Assembly: GCA_018067265.1 (NCBI GenBank)
Contig: JAGPUY010000387.1
Location: 1-5,340 of the forward strand
DNA: 5,340 bases
Source: Oceanihabitans sp.
Lineage (GTDB): Bacteria > Bacteroidota > Bacteroidia > Flavobacteriales > Flavobacteriaceae
Direction: 5' to 3'
Within the stretch, counting starts at the first letter, position 1, and every line of letters begins with the position of its first letter. Made by a program: the position numbers and the translations under genes. Below, in pieces: positions 1 to 5,340 of this stretch. The notes beneath the pieces were generated by a model. The model saw only the letters and a program-made list of their open reading frames with translations, did not search any database and was not told the origin of the DNA.

Positions 1-944
1 GAGGGATTACCTTAGGAGAATTAACCTTTTTATCTGGAGCATTTAACAGGCTTACCAGAAACCTGCAAGACTTCTTTTCGAAGTTTACACGTATTACAGA
101 AAGCTCTCTATACCTAAAAGATTATTTCGATTTTTTAGATATATCTATTGCACCTGCACACAAAGAAGACATGCCACTTCCGGAAAAGATACAGAAAGGA
201 TTTGAATTTAAAAATGTACGTTTTGCATATCCAGGATCCGAAAATGAAATACTAAAAGGGATTAGTTTTACCATGAAAGCCGGAGAAAAACTAGCATTTG
301 TTGGTCAAAATGGCGCAGGAAAAACAACGCTTACTAAATTAATTCTTCGTTTTTACGAACCTACTTCTGGCGAAATATTATTAGATGGAATTAATATTAA
401 TCGATTTGACAAAGCAAAGTATCAAGAATATTTTGGTGTTATTTTTCAAGACTTTTTTAAGTACGAATTTACTGTTAGAGAAAATATTGCCATTGGGGAT
501 ATTAGCGAAATAGACAATCAATCTAAAATTGAAAATGCAGCCGAACTTAGTTTAGCGAATGAAGTGGTGCAAGATTTAAAGTTTGGTTACGACCAACAAC
601 TTGGTAAACGTTTTGCAAAAGGGCAAGAGCTTTCTGGAGGACAATGGCAAAAAGTAGCATTAGCAAGAGCATACATGAAAGATGCCAAAGTAATGATCTT
701 AGATGAACCAACCTCTGCCTTAGATGCGAAAGCAGAAAGTGAAGTGTTTGATCGTTTTATTGGTTTAACCCAATTTAAAACTAGTGTTATTATTTCGCAT
801 AGATTTAGCACCGTAAGGCAAGCAGATCGAATTTTGGTTCTAGAAGAAGGACGTGTTTTAGAAATTGGAACACATGAAGAGCTCATGAAAAATCAATCTT
901 TGTATGCCGATTTATTTACACTACAAGCAGAAGGTTACCAATAA
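1..944 (+). CDS. ABC exporter, TMD-NBD fusion, 3' part (5' truncated by window edge)
   Basis: The reading frame is open from the first full codon at position 3, so the ATG at 171 is internal and the real start lies outside the window. Codons 1-56 (positions 3-170) look like the last transmembrane-domain helix and linker of an exporter, including GELTFLSGAFNRL. The rest is a complete nucleotide-binding domain. Counting from the Met at 171, it has an A-loop Tyr20, Walker A GQNGAGKT (45-52), Q-loop Gln93, signature LSGGQ (154-158), Walker B MILDE with catalytic Glu179, D-loop SALD (182-185) and switch His210. All catalytic residues are intact, so it should hydrolyse ATP to drive export across the inner membrane. 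The sequence SGGQWQKVALARA resembles lantibiotic and peptide exporters such as NisT (COG1132 MdlB type), but the substrate cannot be inferred. There is no accessory peptidase or precursor gene in view. The ABC exporter call is near certain; the subfamily is tentative. Confidence 0.95.
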   Translation, partial: GITLGELTFLSGAFNRLTRNLQDFFSKFTRITESSLYLKDYFDFLDISIAPAHKEDMPLPEKIQKGFEFKNVRFAYPGSENEILKGISFTMKAGEKLAFVGQNGAGKTTLTKLILRFYEPTSGEILLDGININRFDKAKYQEYFGVIFQDFFKYEFTVRENIAIGDISEIDNQSKIENAAELSLANEVVQDLKFGYDQQLGKRFAKGQELSGGQWQKVALARAYMKDAKVMILDEPTSALDAKAESEVFDRFIGLTQFKTSVIISHRFSTVRQADRILVLEEGRVLEIGTHEELMKNQSLYADLFTLQAEGYQ

Positions 945-981
945 GTTCTCGATACAAAATTTTAAAAAAAATCACTCGAAC
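945..981. repeat. Interrupted inverted repeat after the ABC exporter gene
   Basis: Immediately after the TAA stop, GTTCTCGAT (945-953) faces ATCACTCGAAC (971-981). The outer GTTC/GAAC and inner GAT/ATC pair, with an asymmetric internal loop between them. The centre is A/T only apart from C955. It is not a canonical intrinsic terminator, because the stem is broken and no T-tract follows. From memory, similar TCTCGATAC...CACTCGAAC elements recur after genes in flavobacterial genomes. That is recollection rather than a search result. A role in 3'-end formation or as a small dispersed repeat is inference. Confidence 0.4.
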
Positions 982-1009
982 AGACATCAAACTAACAATT
1001 TAAAACACG

Positions 1010-1017
1010 TATCTTCG
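1010..1017 (+). promoter_or_regulatory. Possible Bacteroidota -7 box for the DUF2480 gene
   Basis: TATCTTCG matches the Bacteroidota sigma-factor -7 consensus TAnnTTTG at all but one of the fixed positions. It ends only four bases before the ATG at 1022, so a transcript starting at the usual distance would begin at or very near the start codon. No clear TTG-type -33 box is visible 17-23 bases upstream, which lowers confidence. Confidence 0.4.
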
Positions 1018-1021
1018 TAGT

Positions 1022-1540
1022 ATGGCTGAAGAAATTATAAATCGCGTCGCAAGTAGTACACTAGTAGTTTTTGATCTTGAAGATTATTATCCGCAAGGCA
1101 AACGCGTACTTTTTGATATTAAAGACTGGCTTTATGAAGGCTTTGTGCTTCGTGAAAAAGATTTTAGAGCACTTGTTAAAGAACACGATTGGTCGCAATA
1201 TCAAGATGCCTTCGTAGCACTAACCTGTACCACAGATGCCATAGTACCAGACTGGGCGTATATGCTTTTAACTATTCAGTTAGAACCATTTGCTAAAACC
1301 ACTGTTTTAGGTACCTTAGAAGCTTTAGAAGTTTCTCTATACCAAGACATTATTACCAATTTAGATATTACTACCTATAAAGACAAACCTATAATTATAA
1401 AAGGTTGTTCTAAAAAACCGGTGCCTTCTAGCGCTTATATAATGATTACCAATAAGTTAAAACCCATTGCGAAATCTATTATGTTTGGAGAAGCCTGCTC
1501 TTCTGTTCCGCTTTTCAAAAGCACTTCATCGATAAAATAA
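1022..1540 (+). CDS. DUF2480 family protein
   Basis: This 172-residue protein matches the Bacteroidota-restricted DUF2480 family as I remember it. The shared features are the opening MAEEIINRV, then FDLEDYYP, LFDIKDWLYEG, HDWSQYQD, the PVP/AY segment and the end GEACSSVPLFK. Its length is normal for the family. There is no signal peptide or membrane segment, so it should be cytosolic. The function is unknown. It has three cysteines, Cys69, Cys129 and Cys159. Residues about 62-107 resemble residues about 121-166, suggesting an internal duplication in which Cys69 and Cys129 align. I recall DUF2480 genes lying near SUF iron-sulfur assembly genes and upstream of DUF3078 in related genomes. Here the DUF3078 neighbour is present, while the upstream neighbour is an ABC exporter. 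A metal or Fe-S related role is only a guess. The start is supported by the conserved N-terminus; no Shine-Dalgarno sequence is present. Confidence 0.9.
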   Translation: MAEEIINRVASSTLVVFDLEDYYPQGKRVLFDIKDWLYEGFVLREKDFRALVKEHDWSQYQDAFVALTCTTDAIVPDWAYMLLTIQLEPFAKTTVLGTLEALEVSLYQDIITNLDITTYKDKPIIIKGCSKKPVPSSAYIMITNKLKPIAKSIMFGEACSSVPLFKSTSSIK

Positions 1541-1560
1541 ATCCTTTTATCTATTTTATC
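1531..1560 (+). repeat. AT-rich stem-loop spanning the DUF2480 stop codon
   Basis: GATAAAATA (1531-1539) is perfectly complementary to TATTTTATC (1552-1560), giving a 9-bp stem and a 12-base loop. The TAA stop (1538-1540) lies partly in the left arm. A second copy of TTTTATC in the loop (1545-1551) could pair with the same GATAAAA, so two mutually exclusive hairpins are possible. No T-tract follows, so this is not a standard intrinsic terminator. It may protect an mRNA 3' end, or may simply reflect AT-rich composition. Confidence 0.4.
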
Positions 1561-1604
1561 AAGAATAAACCAATTTAGGTATAAAAGTTTATACTTCTAA
1601 TACA

Positions 1605-1612
1605 TATTTTTG
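1605..1612 (+). promoter_or_regulatory. Probable Bacteroidota -7 box for the DUF3078 gene
   Basis: TATTTTTG fits TAnnTTTG exactly. It ends 28 bases before the ATG at 1641, predicting a short, A-rich leader of roughly 20 bases, as is usual for well-translated Bacteroidota genes. No clear TTG -33 element is found at the expected spacing. Because a promoter lies in this gap, DUF3078 is probably transcribed at least partly on its own rather than only by read-through from DUF2480. Confidence 0.5.
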
Positions 1613-1640
1613 CGCGTTCAAAAAACAAAAATAATACATA

Positions 1641-2594
1641 ATGAAAAAAATATTTTTATTAGCTGCATTATTTATTGGAGTAGCTTCAGTAAATGCACAA
1701 ACGGAAGAAAACGCACAAACGAAAACAGAATTAGCAGCTCAAAAAGCGGAGAAGCAAGCAATCGCAGATGCTGCTCAAGCAGAAGCTAATGCTTTACAAG
1801 CACAAATAGATGCTTTACCAGGATGGAGAAAAGGTGGTAATGTTTTAGTAACTTTTAACCAATCTGCATTCAACAACGAATGGACTGGTGGAGGTATTGG
1901 TAATACTGCTGCAAACTTATTAATTAACTACGATGCGAACTTAGTTAAAGGAGATTACGTTTGGGATAACAAGTTAATTGTGGATTATGGCGTAAACAAA
2001 AACAAAGGAGCTGATGATTTTACAAAGTCTAACGATAGAATAGAATTTAACTCTATTGGTGGTAAAAAAGCAACTGGTAACTGGTACTACTCCGCTTACT
2101 TTAACTTTAAAACGCAAATGGACAAAGGTTTTTTATATGACGACAACAATGCTCGTGTAGCTGCAACTTCACATTTCTTCTCTCCTGCTTATTTTCAAGC
2201 GGGTCCTGGCATGTTTTGGAAAAAATCAGATAACTTAAATGTTATGATTTCTCCTGCTGCTGCTAAATTAATTTTAGTACATGATGAATTTGCTGGAAGC
2301 TTTGGTACAGAAGCTGGTGATACTTCTCGTTTTGAGTTAGGCGCTGCTTTAAGAGGGTACTACAAATTAAACATAGCAAAGAACATTTCTATGGAAAACA
2401 TTGTAGCATTATACTCTAACTACTTAGAAGATCCTCAAAATGTAGATATCGATTACACCATGAATCTTTCTATGTCAGTTAACAAATACATTTCTGCTAA
2501 CTTAGTATTTCAAGCAATCTATGACGATAACACAAACCCGAATGGTTTCCAAATTAGAGAAGCTTTTGGTGTAGGTTTTAACTACGGTTTCTAA
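1641..2594 (+). CDS. DUF3078 domain outer-membrane beta-barrel protein
   Basis: This 317-residue protein begins with a classical signal peptide: MKK, a hydrophobic core at 4-17, and probable cleavage after Ala19 (VNA|Q). Residues about 21-58 are rich in Ala, Gln, Glu and Lys with heptad-like spacing, suggesting a short periplasmic coiled coil. From Trp62 onward the sequence alternates polar and aromatic strands, and the chain ends in Phe317 (VGFNYGF), the C-terminal aromatic typical of Bam-inserted barrels. FNQSAFNNEWTGGG (72-85), WDNKLIVDYG (108-117) and SNDRIEFNS (130-138) match the DUF3078 family of Bacteroidota as I know it, and the length is typical. It likely resides in the outer membrane; its substrate or partner is unknown. 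Upstream are an in-frame TAA at 1632 and an A-rich leader, fixing the start. The gene is followed by a strong terminator. Adjacency to DUF2480 appears to be a recurrent arrangement, from memory. Confidence 0.88.
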   Translation: MKKIFLLAALFIGVASVNAQTEENAQTKTELAAQKAEKQAIADAAQAEANALQAQIDALPGWRKGGNVLVTFNQSAFNNEWTGGGIGNTAANLLINYDANLVKGDYVWDNKLIVDYGVNKNKGADDFTKSNDRIEFNSIGGKKATGNWYYSAYFNFKTQMDKGFLYDDNNARVAATSHFFSPAYFQAGPGMFWKKSDNLNVMISPAAAKLILVHDEFAGSFGTEAGDTSRFELGAALRGYYKLNIAKNISMENIVALYSNYLEDPQNVDIDYTMNLSMSVNKYISANLVFQAIYDDNTNPNGFQIREAFGVGFNYGF

Positions 2595-2623
2595 ATAATA
2601 TTAAAAAAAAGAATTAGTCTATT

Positions 2624-2654
2624 AAAACGCGCTTCTATGAAGCGCGTTTTTTTT
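2624..2654 (+). terminator. Intrinsic terminator of the DUF3078 gene, possibly bidirectional
   Basis: AAAACGCGCTTC (2624-2635) and its exact reverse complement (2639-2650) form a 12-bp stem with a TAT loop. A run of eight T (2647-2654) overlaps the right arm. This is a textbook intrinsic terminator 29 bases after the DUF3078 stop. The stem is markedly GC-rich compared with its surroundings. Read from the other strand, the same hairpin is followed by only four T, so it could also stop transcripts from the convergent penicillin-binding protein gene, whose stop codon lies about 80 bases away, though less efficiently. The remaining A/T-rich sequence, about 2655-2732, shows no other feature. Confidence 0.92.
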
Positions 2655-2732
2655 ATTTATATCTCAGAACTAATTATATATTTCATTTTCTCTTAATGTA
2701 CATATGAAACAGAAAAATAATTAAACAAAAAA

Positions 2733-4994
2733 TTAATCCTTTTTATTAAACTGACGCTCCTTCTTCTTTTTATTAAAGAGTCTTTTTAAGAAACCATCTC
2801 GTTTTTCTTCTTCACAATTTAATGCTTCAAGAACTTCATTTGAAGGATTTTCAAAACTACTTTTAGTTATAGAACTGTAATTGGAATCCGCATTTAATTT
2901 CTGATAAAACTTAGCAAAAATTGGTAATGCAGAATTTGCGCCTTGACCTAATCCGGTGGATTTAAAACCTATATTGTAATTATCGTTACCAACCCAATTT
3001 ACGGTAACTAAGTTAGGTGTAATACCAACAAACCAACCATCTTTATTGTCTTGAGTTGTTCCTGTTTTACCTGCTATATTATTTTTAAGATTATAAGTCG
3101 ATATTAATCTAGCTGCTGTACCAGAATTAACAGTAGACTTCATCATTTGTAAGATGACTTGCCTTGTATAATCACTATACGCTTTCGTTTCTTTTACTTC
3201 TGGTTTAAAAGACACAATTTCCACGCCGTTTTTATCTTCAATTTTAGTAATAAAATAAGGTTTCACAGGCTTGCTGTTATTCACATAACTAGCATAAGCA
3301 CCGGCAAGTTCTTTTATATTAATTTCGGCTACACCTAAAGCTAAAGATGGTTCTTTCGGAAGCTGTTTTGTGATTCCTAATTTTTTAGCTTGGATTAAAA
3401 CCTTATCTATACCTACTTCATTTAAAACTTTTACAGCAATAGTATTCATAGACTGACTTAATGCTTTTTCTAGGTTGAAATTAATGTATGGGTCTTCTTC
3501 GTTACTTCCAGAGTTTGTTGGTGTCCAATTTTTATAATCGGTATAGGTAATTGCTTCTGGCGAAAAATAAGTACATGGTTTCATACCATTTTCTATAGCT
3601 GCAGTATAAACAAAAGGTTTAAATGTTGAACCTACCTGACGTTCACTTTGGGAAACGTGATCGTATTTAAAAAAACGATAATCTATACCTCCAATATAAG
3701 TTCTTACCGCTCCCGTTTGGGGTTCTAAGGCAATCATTCCAGTGTTTAAAAACTTTAAATAATGTTTTAAACTATCTATTGTAGAAATGCTTTCGGTTTT
3801 AGTTTCTTTCCAATCAAATAATTCAACTTCATGCTTCATAGAAAGTGAATCTATAATATGTGTTTCTTCTAAACCAAGTGCTTTATATTTTTTATACGCA
3901 GGAAGTGTTTTAATTACATTTTCAATTAGCTTTTTATTAACGTTCCATGGCGCATTTTTGCCATAAGAGGCTTCGTAAGCTTCTTGTAATTTTGTGAGAT
4001 GCAATTGCATTGCTTCTTCTGCATACTTCTGCATTTGGGAATCTAATGTTGTGTGTACCACTAAACCATCTTTATATAAATTGTAAGCCTCTCCATTTGG
4101 CTTTTTAAAGTCTTTTAAAACAATAACCAGTTCCTTTTTTAATTGTGCTCTAAAGTAAGGTGCTAAGCCCAAATCGTGATTAAAAGATTGGTAATCTAAA
4201 TCCATAGATTCTTTTATAGTTACCGCATATTGGGTTTCTGTTATGTAATTATATTTAAGCATTTGTTGCAGCACGACATCTCGTCTTTGCTTACTGTTTT
4301 CTAAATTACGTCTCGGATTATAAAAATTATTTGCTTTTAAAGTACCCACAAGAGTTGCAGCTTGAGATAAGGTCAAATTTGTTGTAGGAATACTAAAAAA
4401 CTTACGTGATGCACTTTCTATACCATACGTATTATCTGGAAAAGGAACGGTATTAAGGTACAGCGTTACTATTTCTTTTTTAGAGTAAATCTGCTCTATT
4501 CGTTTGGCAACTATAGATTCTTTTATTTTGTTAACGATAGTACTAAAAGCAAAATGTTTGTCTCTTCCAAATAAGTTTTTAGCCAATTGTAAAGTTATCG
4601 TGCTTCCACCTCCGGAAGATTTATCTTGAAATAAAATTGTTTTAAAAAAAACACGAAGCAAACTAATATTATCTACACCATCGTGCTCATAAAACCGAAC
4701 ATCCTCTGTAGCTATTAAAGCGTTTAAAAGGTGCTCTGGAAATTCTGGATAGGTTAATGGTTGCCTATCGTAAATATAATATTTACCAATAAGCCTACTA
4801 TCTTTATCTAAAACTTGGGTTGCTTCTGCTTGTTTTAAATTACTTAATTCTCTTACGTTTGGTAATTTCCCAAAGGCACCAAAATAAATACTAGCGAAAA
4901 AAACAAGACATAAAACAAAGACTCCTGCAATTGCTATAATGGCTCTTTTTATCCATTTTCTTTTTAAGAATGAAATTAATTTTTGCTTAATCAT
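2733..4994 (-). CDS. Class A penicillin-binding protein (PBP1A type), bifunctional transglycosylase/transpeptidase
   Basis: This 753-residue enzyme polymerises lipid II into glycan strands and cross-links the stem peptides in the periplasm. It has a basic cytoplasmic N-terminus, one membrane anchor (about 17-38), then a GT51 domain. The GT51 motifs are EDVRFYEHDGVD (catalytic Glu97), GGSTITLQLAKNLF (129-142), KIKES with second Glu159, and YLNTVPF. The transpeptidase domain has STFK with nucleophile Ser456 and Lys459, SMN (515-517) and KTGT (643-646), so both activities look intact. A charged stretch of about 80 residues (340-418) separates the linker motif VVHTTLDSQMQ from the transpeptidase core. 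The C-terminus is a lysine/arginine-rich tail. The start is supported by the anchor, by an in-frame TAA 39 bases upstream (5033-5031) and by a -7 box at 5041-5034. The gene is transcribed toward DUF3078 and follows a same-strand DUF5916-like gene by 110 bases. It is functionally equivalent to mrcA/ponA, but I leave the symbol blank because Bacteroidota carry several paralogues. Confidence 0.96.
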   Translation of the reverse strand: MIKQKLISFLKRKWIKRAIIAIAGVFVLCLVFFASIYFGAFGKLPNVRELSNLKQAEATQVLDKDSRLIGKYYIYDRQPLTYPEFPEHLLNALIATEDVRFYEHDGVDNISLLRVFFKTILFQDKSSGGGSTITLQLAKNLFGRDKHFAFSTIVNKIKESIVAKRIEQIYSKKEIVTLYLNTVPFPDNTYGIESASRKFFSIPTTNLTLSQAATLVGTLKANNFYNPRRNLENSKQRRDVVLQQMLKYNYITETQYAVTIKESMDLDYQSFNHDLGLAPYFRAQLKKELVIVLKDFKKPNGEAYNLYKDGLVVHTTLDSQMQKYAEEAMQLHLTKLQEAYEASYGKNAPWNVNKKLIENVIKTLPAYKKYKALGLEETHIIDSLSMKHEVELFDWKETKTESISTIDSLKHYLKFLNTGMIALEPQTGAVRTYIGGIDYRFFKYDHVSQSERQVGSTFKPFVYTAAIENGMKPCTYFSPEAITYTDYKNWTPTNSGSNEEDPYINFNLEKALSQSMNTIAVKVLNEVGIDKVLIQAKKLGITKQLPKEPSLALGVAEINIKELAGAYASYVNNSKPVKPYFITKIEDKNGVEIVSFKPEVKETKAYSDYTRQVILQMMKSTVNSGTAARLISTYNLKNNIAGKTGTTQDNKDGWFVGITPNLVTVNWVGNDNYNIGFKSTGLGQGANSALPIFAKFYQKLNADSNYSSITKSSFENPSNEVLEALNCEEEKRDGFLKRLFNKKKKERQFNKKD

Positions 4995-5033
4995 AAGTAC
5001 GTATAACGAGAAAAAAACAGATTTATTTAGTTA

Positions 5034-5041
5034 CAAAAGTA
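5034..5041 (-). promoter_or_regulatory. Probable Bacteroidota -7 box for the penicillin-binding protein gene
   Basis: On the - strand the sequence is TACTTTTG, an exact TAnnTTTG match, ending 39 bases before the ATG at 4994. It implies a leader of roughly 35 bases. The nearest upstream TTG (5070-5068) is 26 bases from the box, a little longer than the usual spacing, so the -33 element is uncertain. The promoter sits in the 110-base gap after the upstream same-strand gene, suggesting that the penicillin-binding protein is independently transcribed. Confidence 0.5.
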
Positions 5042-5104
5042 TCTAATAATTATACTCCGCTAACTAACAAGCCACTATTTTAAATCGTTAAACACAAAAT
5101 AGGA

Positions 5105-5340
5105 TTATTTACCACGCTTCTTAAACTTATTAGCGTCTAAAAAGTAGGTCATTTTTAATGACACTGTGTTGCTACTATTTTCCTTTAAAGTATTGTCTAA
5201 ATTATCAAAATAAGAAGAACGCACATCGCCATTAAAAAAGGTACTTCCTAATTTGTAACCCAAACTAATTTCGCTGGCTGGAGCAAATTGCCATTTAGCT
5301 AAAAAATCGATGTTGAATTGATTAAAATTATCATCAAAAT
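5105..5340 (-). CDS. C-terminal end of a probable DUF5916-type outer-membrane protein (5' truncated by window edge)
   Basis: One - strand frame is open from the right edge (first full codon at 5338) to a TAA at 5107-5105, giving 77 residues; the other two - strand frames hit stops within the first 50 bases. Alternating aromatic and polar residues (FNIDFLAKWQFAP, EISLGYKLGSTFF) look like closing beta-strands of a barrel. The motif SSYFDNLDNT followed by SLKMTYFLDANKFKK resembles the C-terminus of DUF5916 proteins. Those are large Bacteroidota envelope proteins with an N-terminal carbohydrate-binding-like domain and a C-terminal barrel. The N-terminal domain lies outside the window, so the family name rests on this short tail and on memory of the family. 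It could instead be another outer-membrane barrel protein. The gene lies 110 bases upstream of the penicillin-binding protein, on the same strand. Function unknown. Confidence 0.7.
   Translation of the reverse strand, partial: FDDNFNQFNIDFLAKWQFAPASEISLGYKLGSTFFNGDVRSSYFDNLDNTLKENSSNTVSLKMTYFLDANKFKKRGK

Noticed and set aside
171..173. ATG at 171 as the start of a free-standing ATPase
   Set aside because: The same frame is open to the window edge and upstream codons encode typical exporter transmembrane and linker sequence, so this Met is internal.
587..886. A 99-codon open frame on the - strand
   Set aside because: It lies wholly inside the ABC exporter nucleotide-binding domain, which has intact motifs in its own frame. 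The predicted peptide resembles no family I know and has no promoter or leader of the local type. It is a shadow frame.
2704..2721. Tiny + strand ATG frame in the convergent intergenic region
   Set aside because: It codes for only five residues before a stop and lies just after a strong terminator.
5075..5102. CTATTTT/AAAATAG inverted repeat as a terminator for the right-edge gene
   Set aside because: The stem is only 7 bp with one G-C pair at the end, the loop is 14 bases and no T-tract follows on the - strand. It is likely to be chance in AT-rich DNA.
1..5340. CRISPR array, insertion sequence, tRNA/rRNA, riboswitch or toxin-antitoxin/defence genes
   Set aside because: Both strands were scanned for regularly spaced repeats, transposase-like frames, terminal repeats and small gene pairs. 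None was found; the window is densely filled with ordinary chromosomal genes.

Overview
The window looks like chromosomal core sequence from a marine-type member of the Flavobacteriaceae (Bacteroidota). The evidence is strong AT richness, TTA-rich leucine usage, starts without Shine-Dalgarno sequences but with A-rich leaders, promoter -7 boxes of the TAnnTTTG type, and two lineage-typical families of unknown function (DUF2480 and DUF3078). No genus can be named with confidence from the sequence alone.

Layout. The + strand carries three genes. The first is the 3' part of an MdlB/NisT-like ABC exporter, cut by the left edge (to 944). The second is a DUF2480 protein (1022-1540). The third is a DUF3078 outer-membrane protein with a signal peptide (1641-2594), followed by a strong intrinsic terminator (2624-2654). 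The - strand carries a complete class A penicillin-binding protein (4994 down to 2733), convergent with the DUF3078 gene and probably sharing its terminator. Upstream of it, on the same strand, lies the last 77 codons of a gene best read as a DUF5916-type outer-membrane protein, cut by the right edge (5338 down to 5105).

How the genes fit together. Most products are envelope proteins: an inner-membrane exporter, a periplasmic peptidoglycan polymerase and cross-linker, and two probable outer-membrane barrels. The DUF2480 protein is cytosolic. I see no evidence of one dedicated pathway, mobile element, CRISPR array, defence island or RNA gene. Each gene seems to have its own promoter or terminator, so the region reads as neighbouring single-gene units rather than one operon.

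The most noteworthy points are modest. DUF2480 shows an internal duplication with an aligned cysteine in each half. Its -7-like box lies so close to the ATG that the mRNA may be leaderless. An interrupted GTTC/GAAC inverted repeat follows the ABC gene, and an AT-rich stem-loop with two alternative pairings spans the DUF2480 stop codon. I did not find a convincing new multi-gene system.
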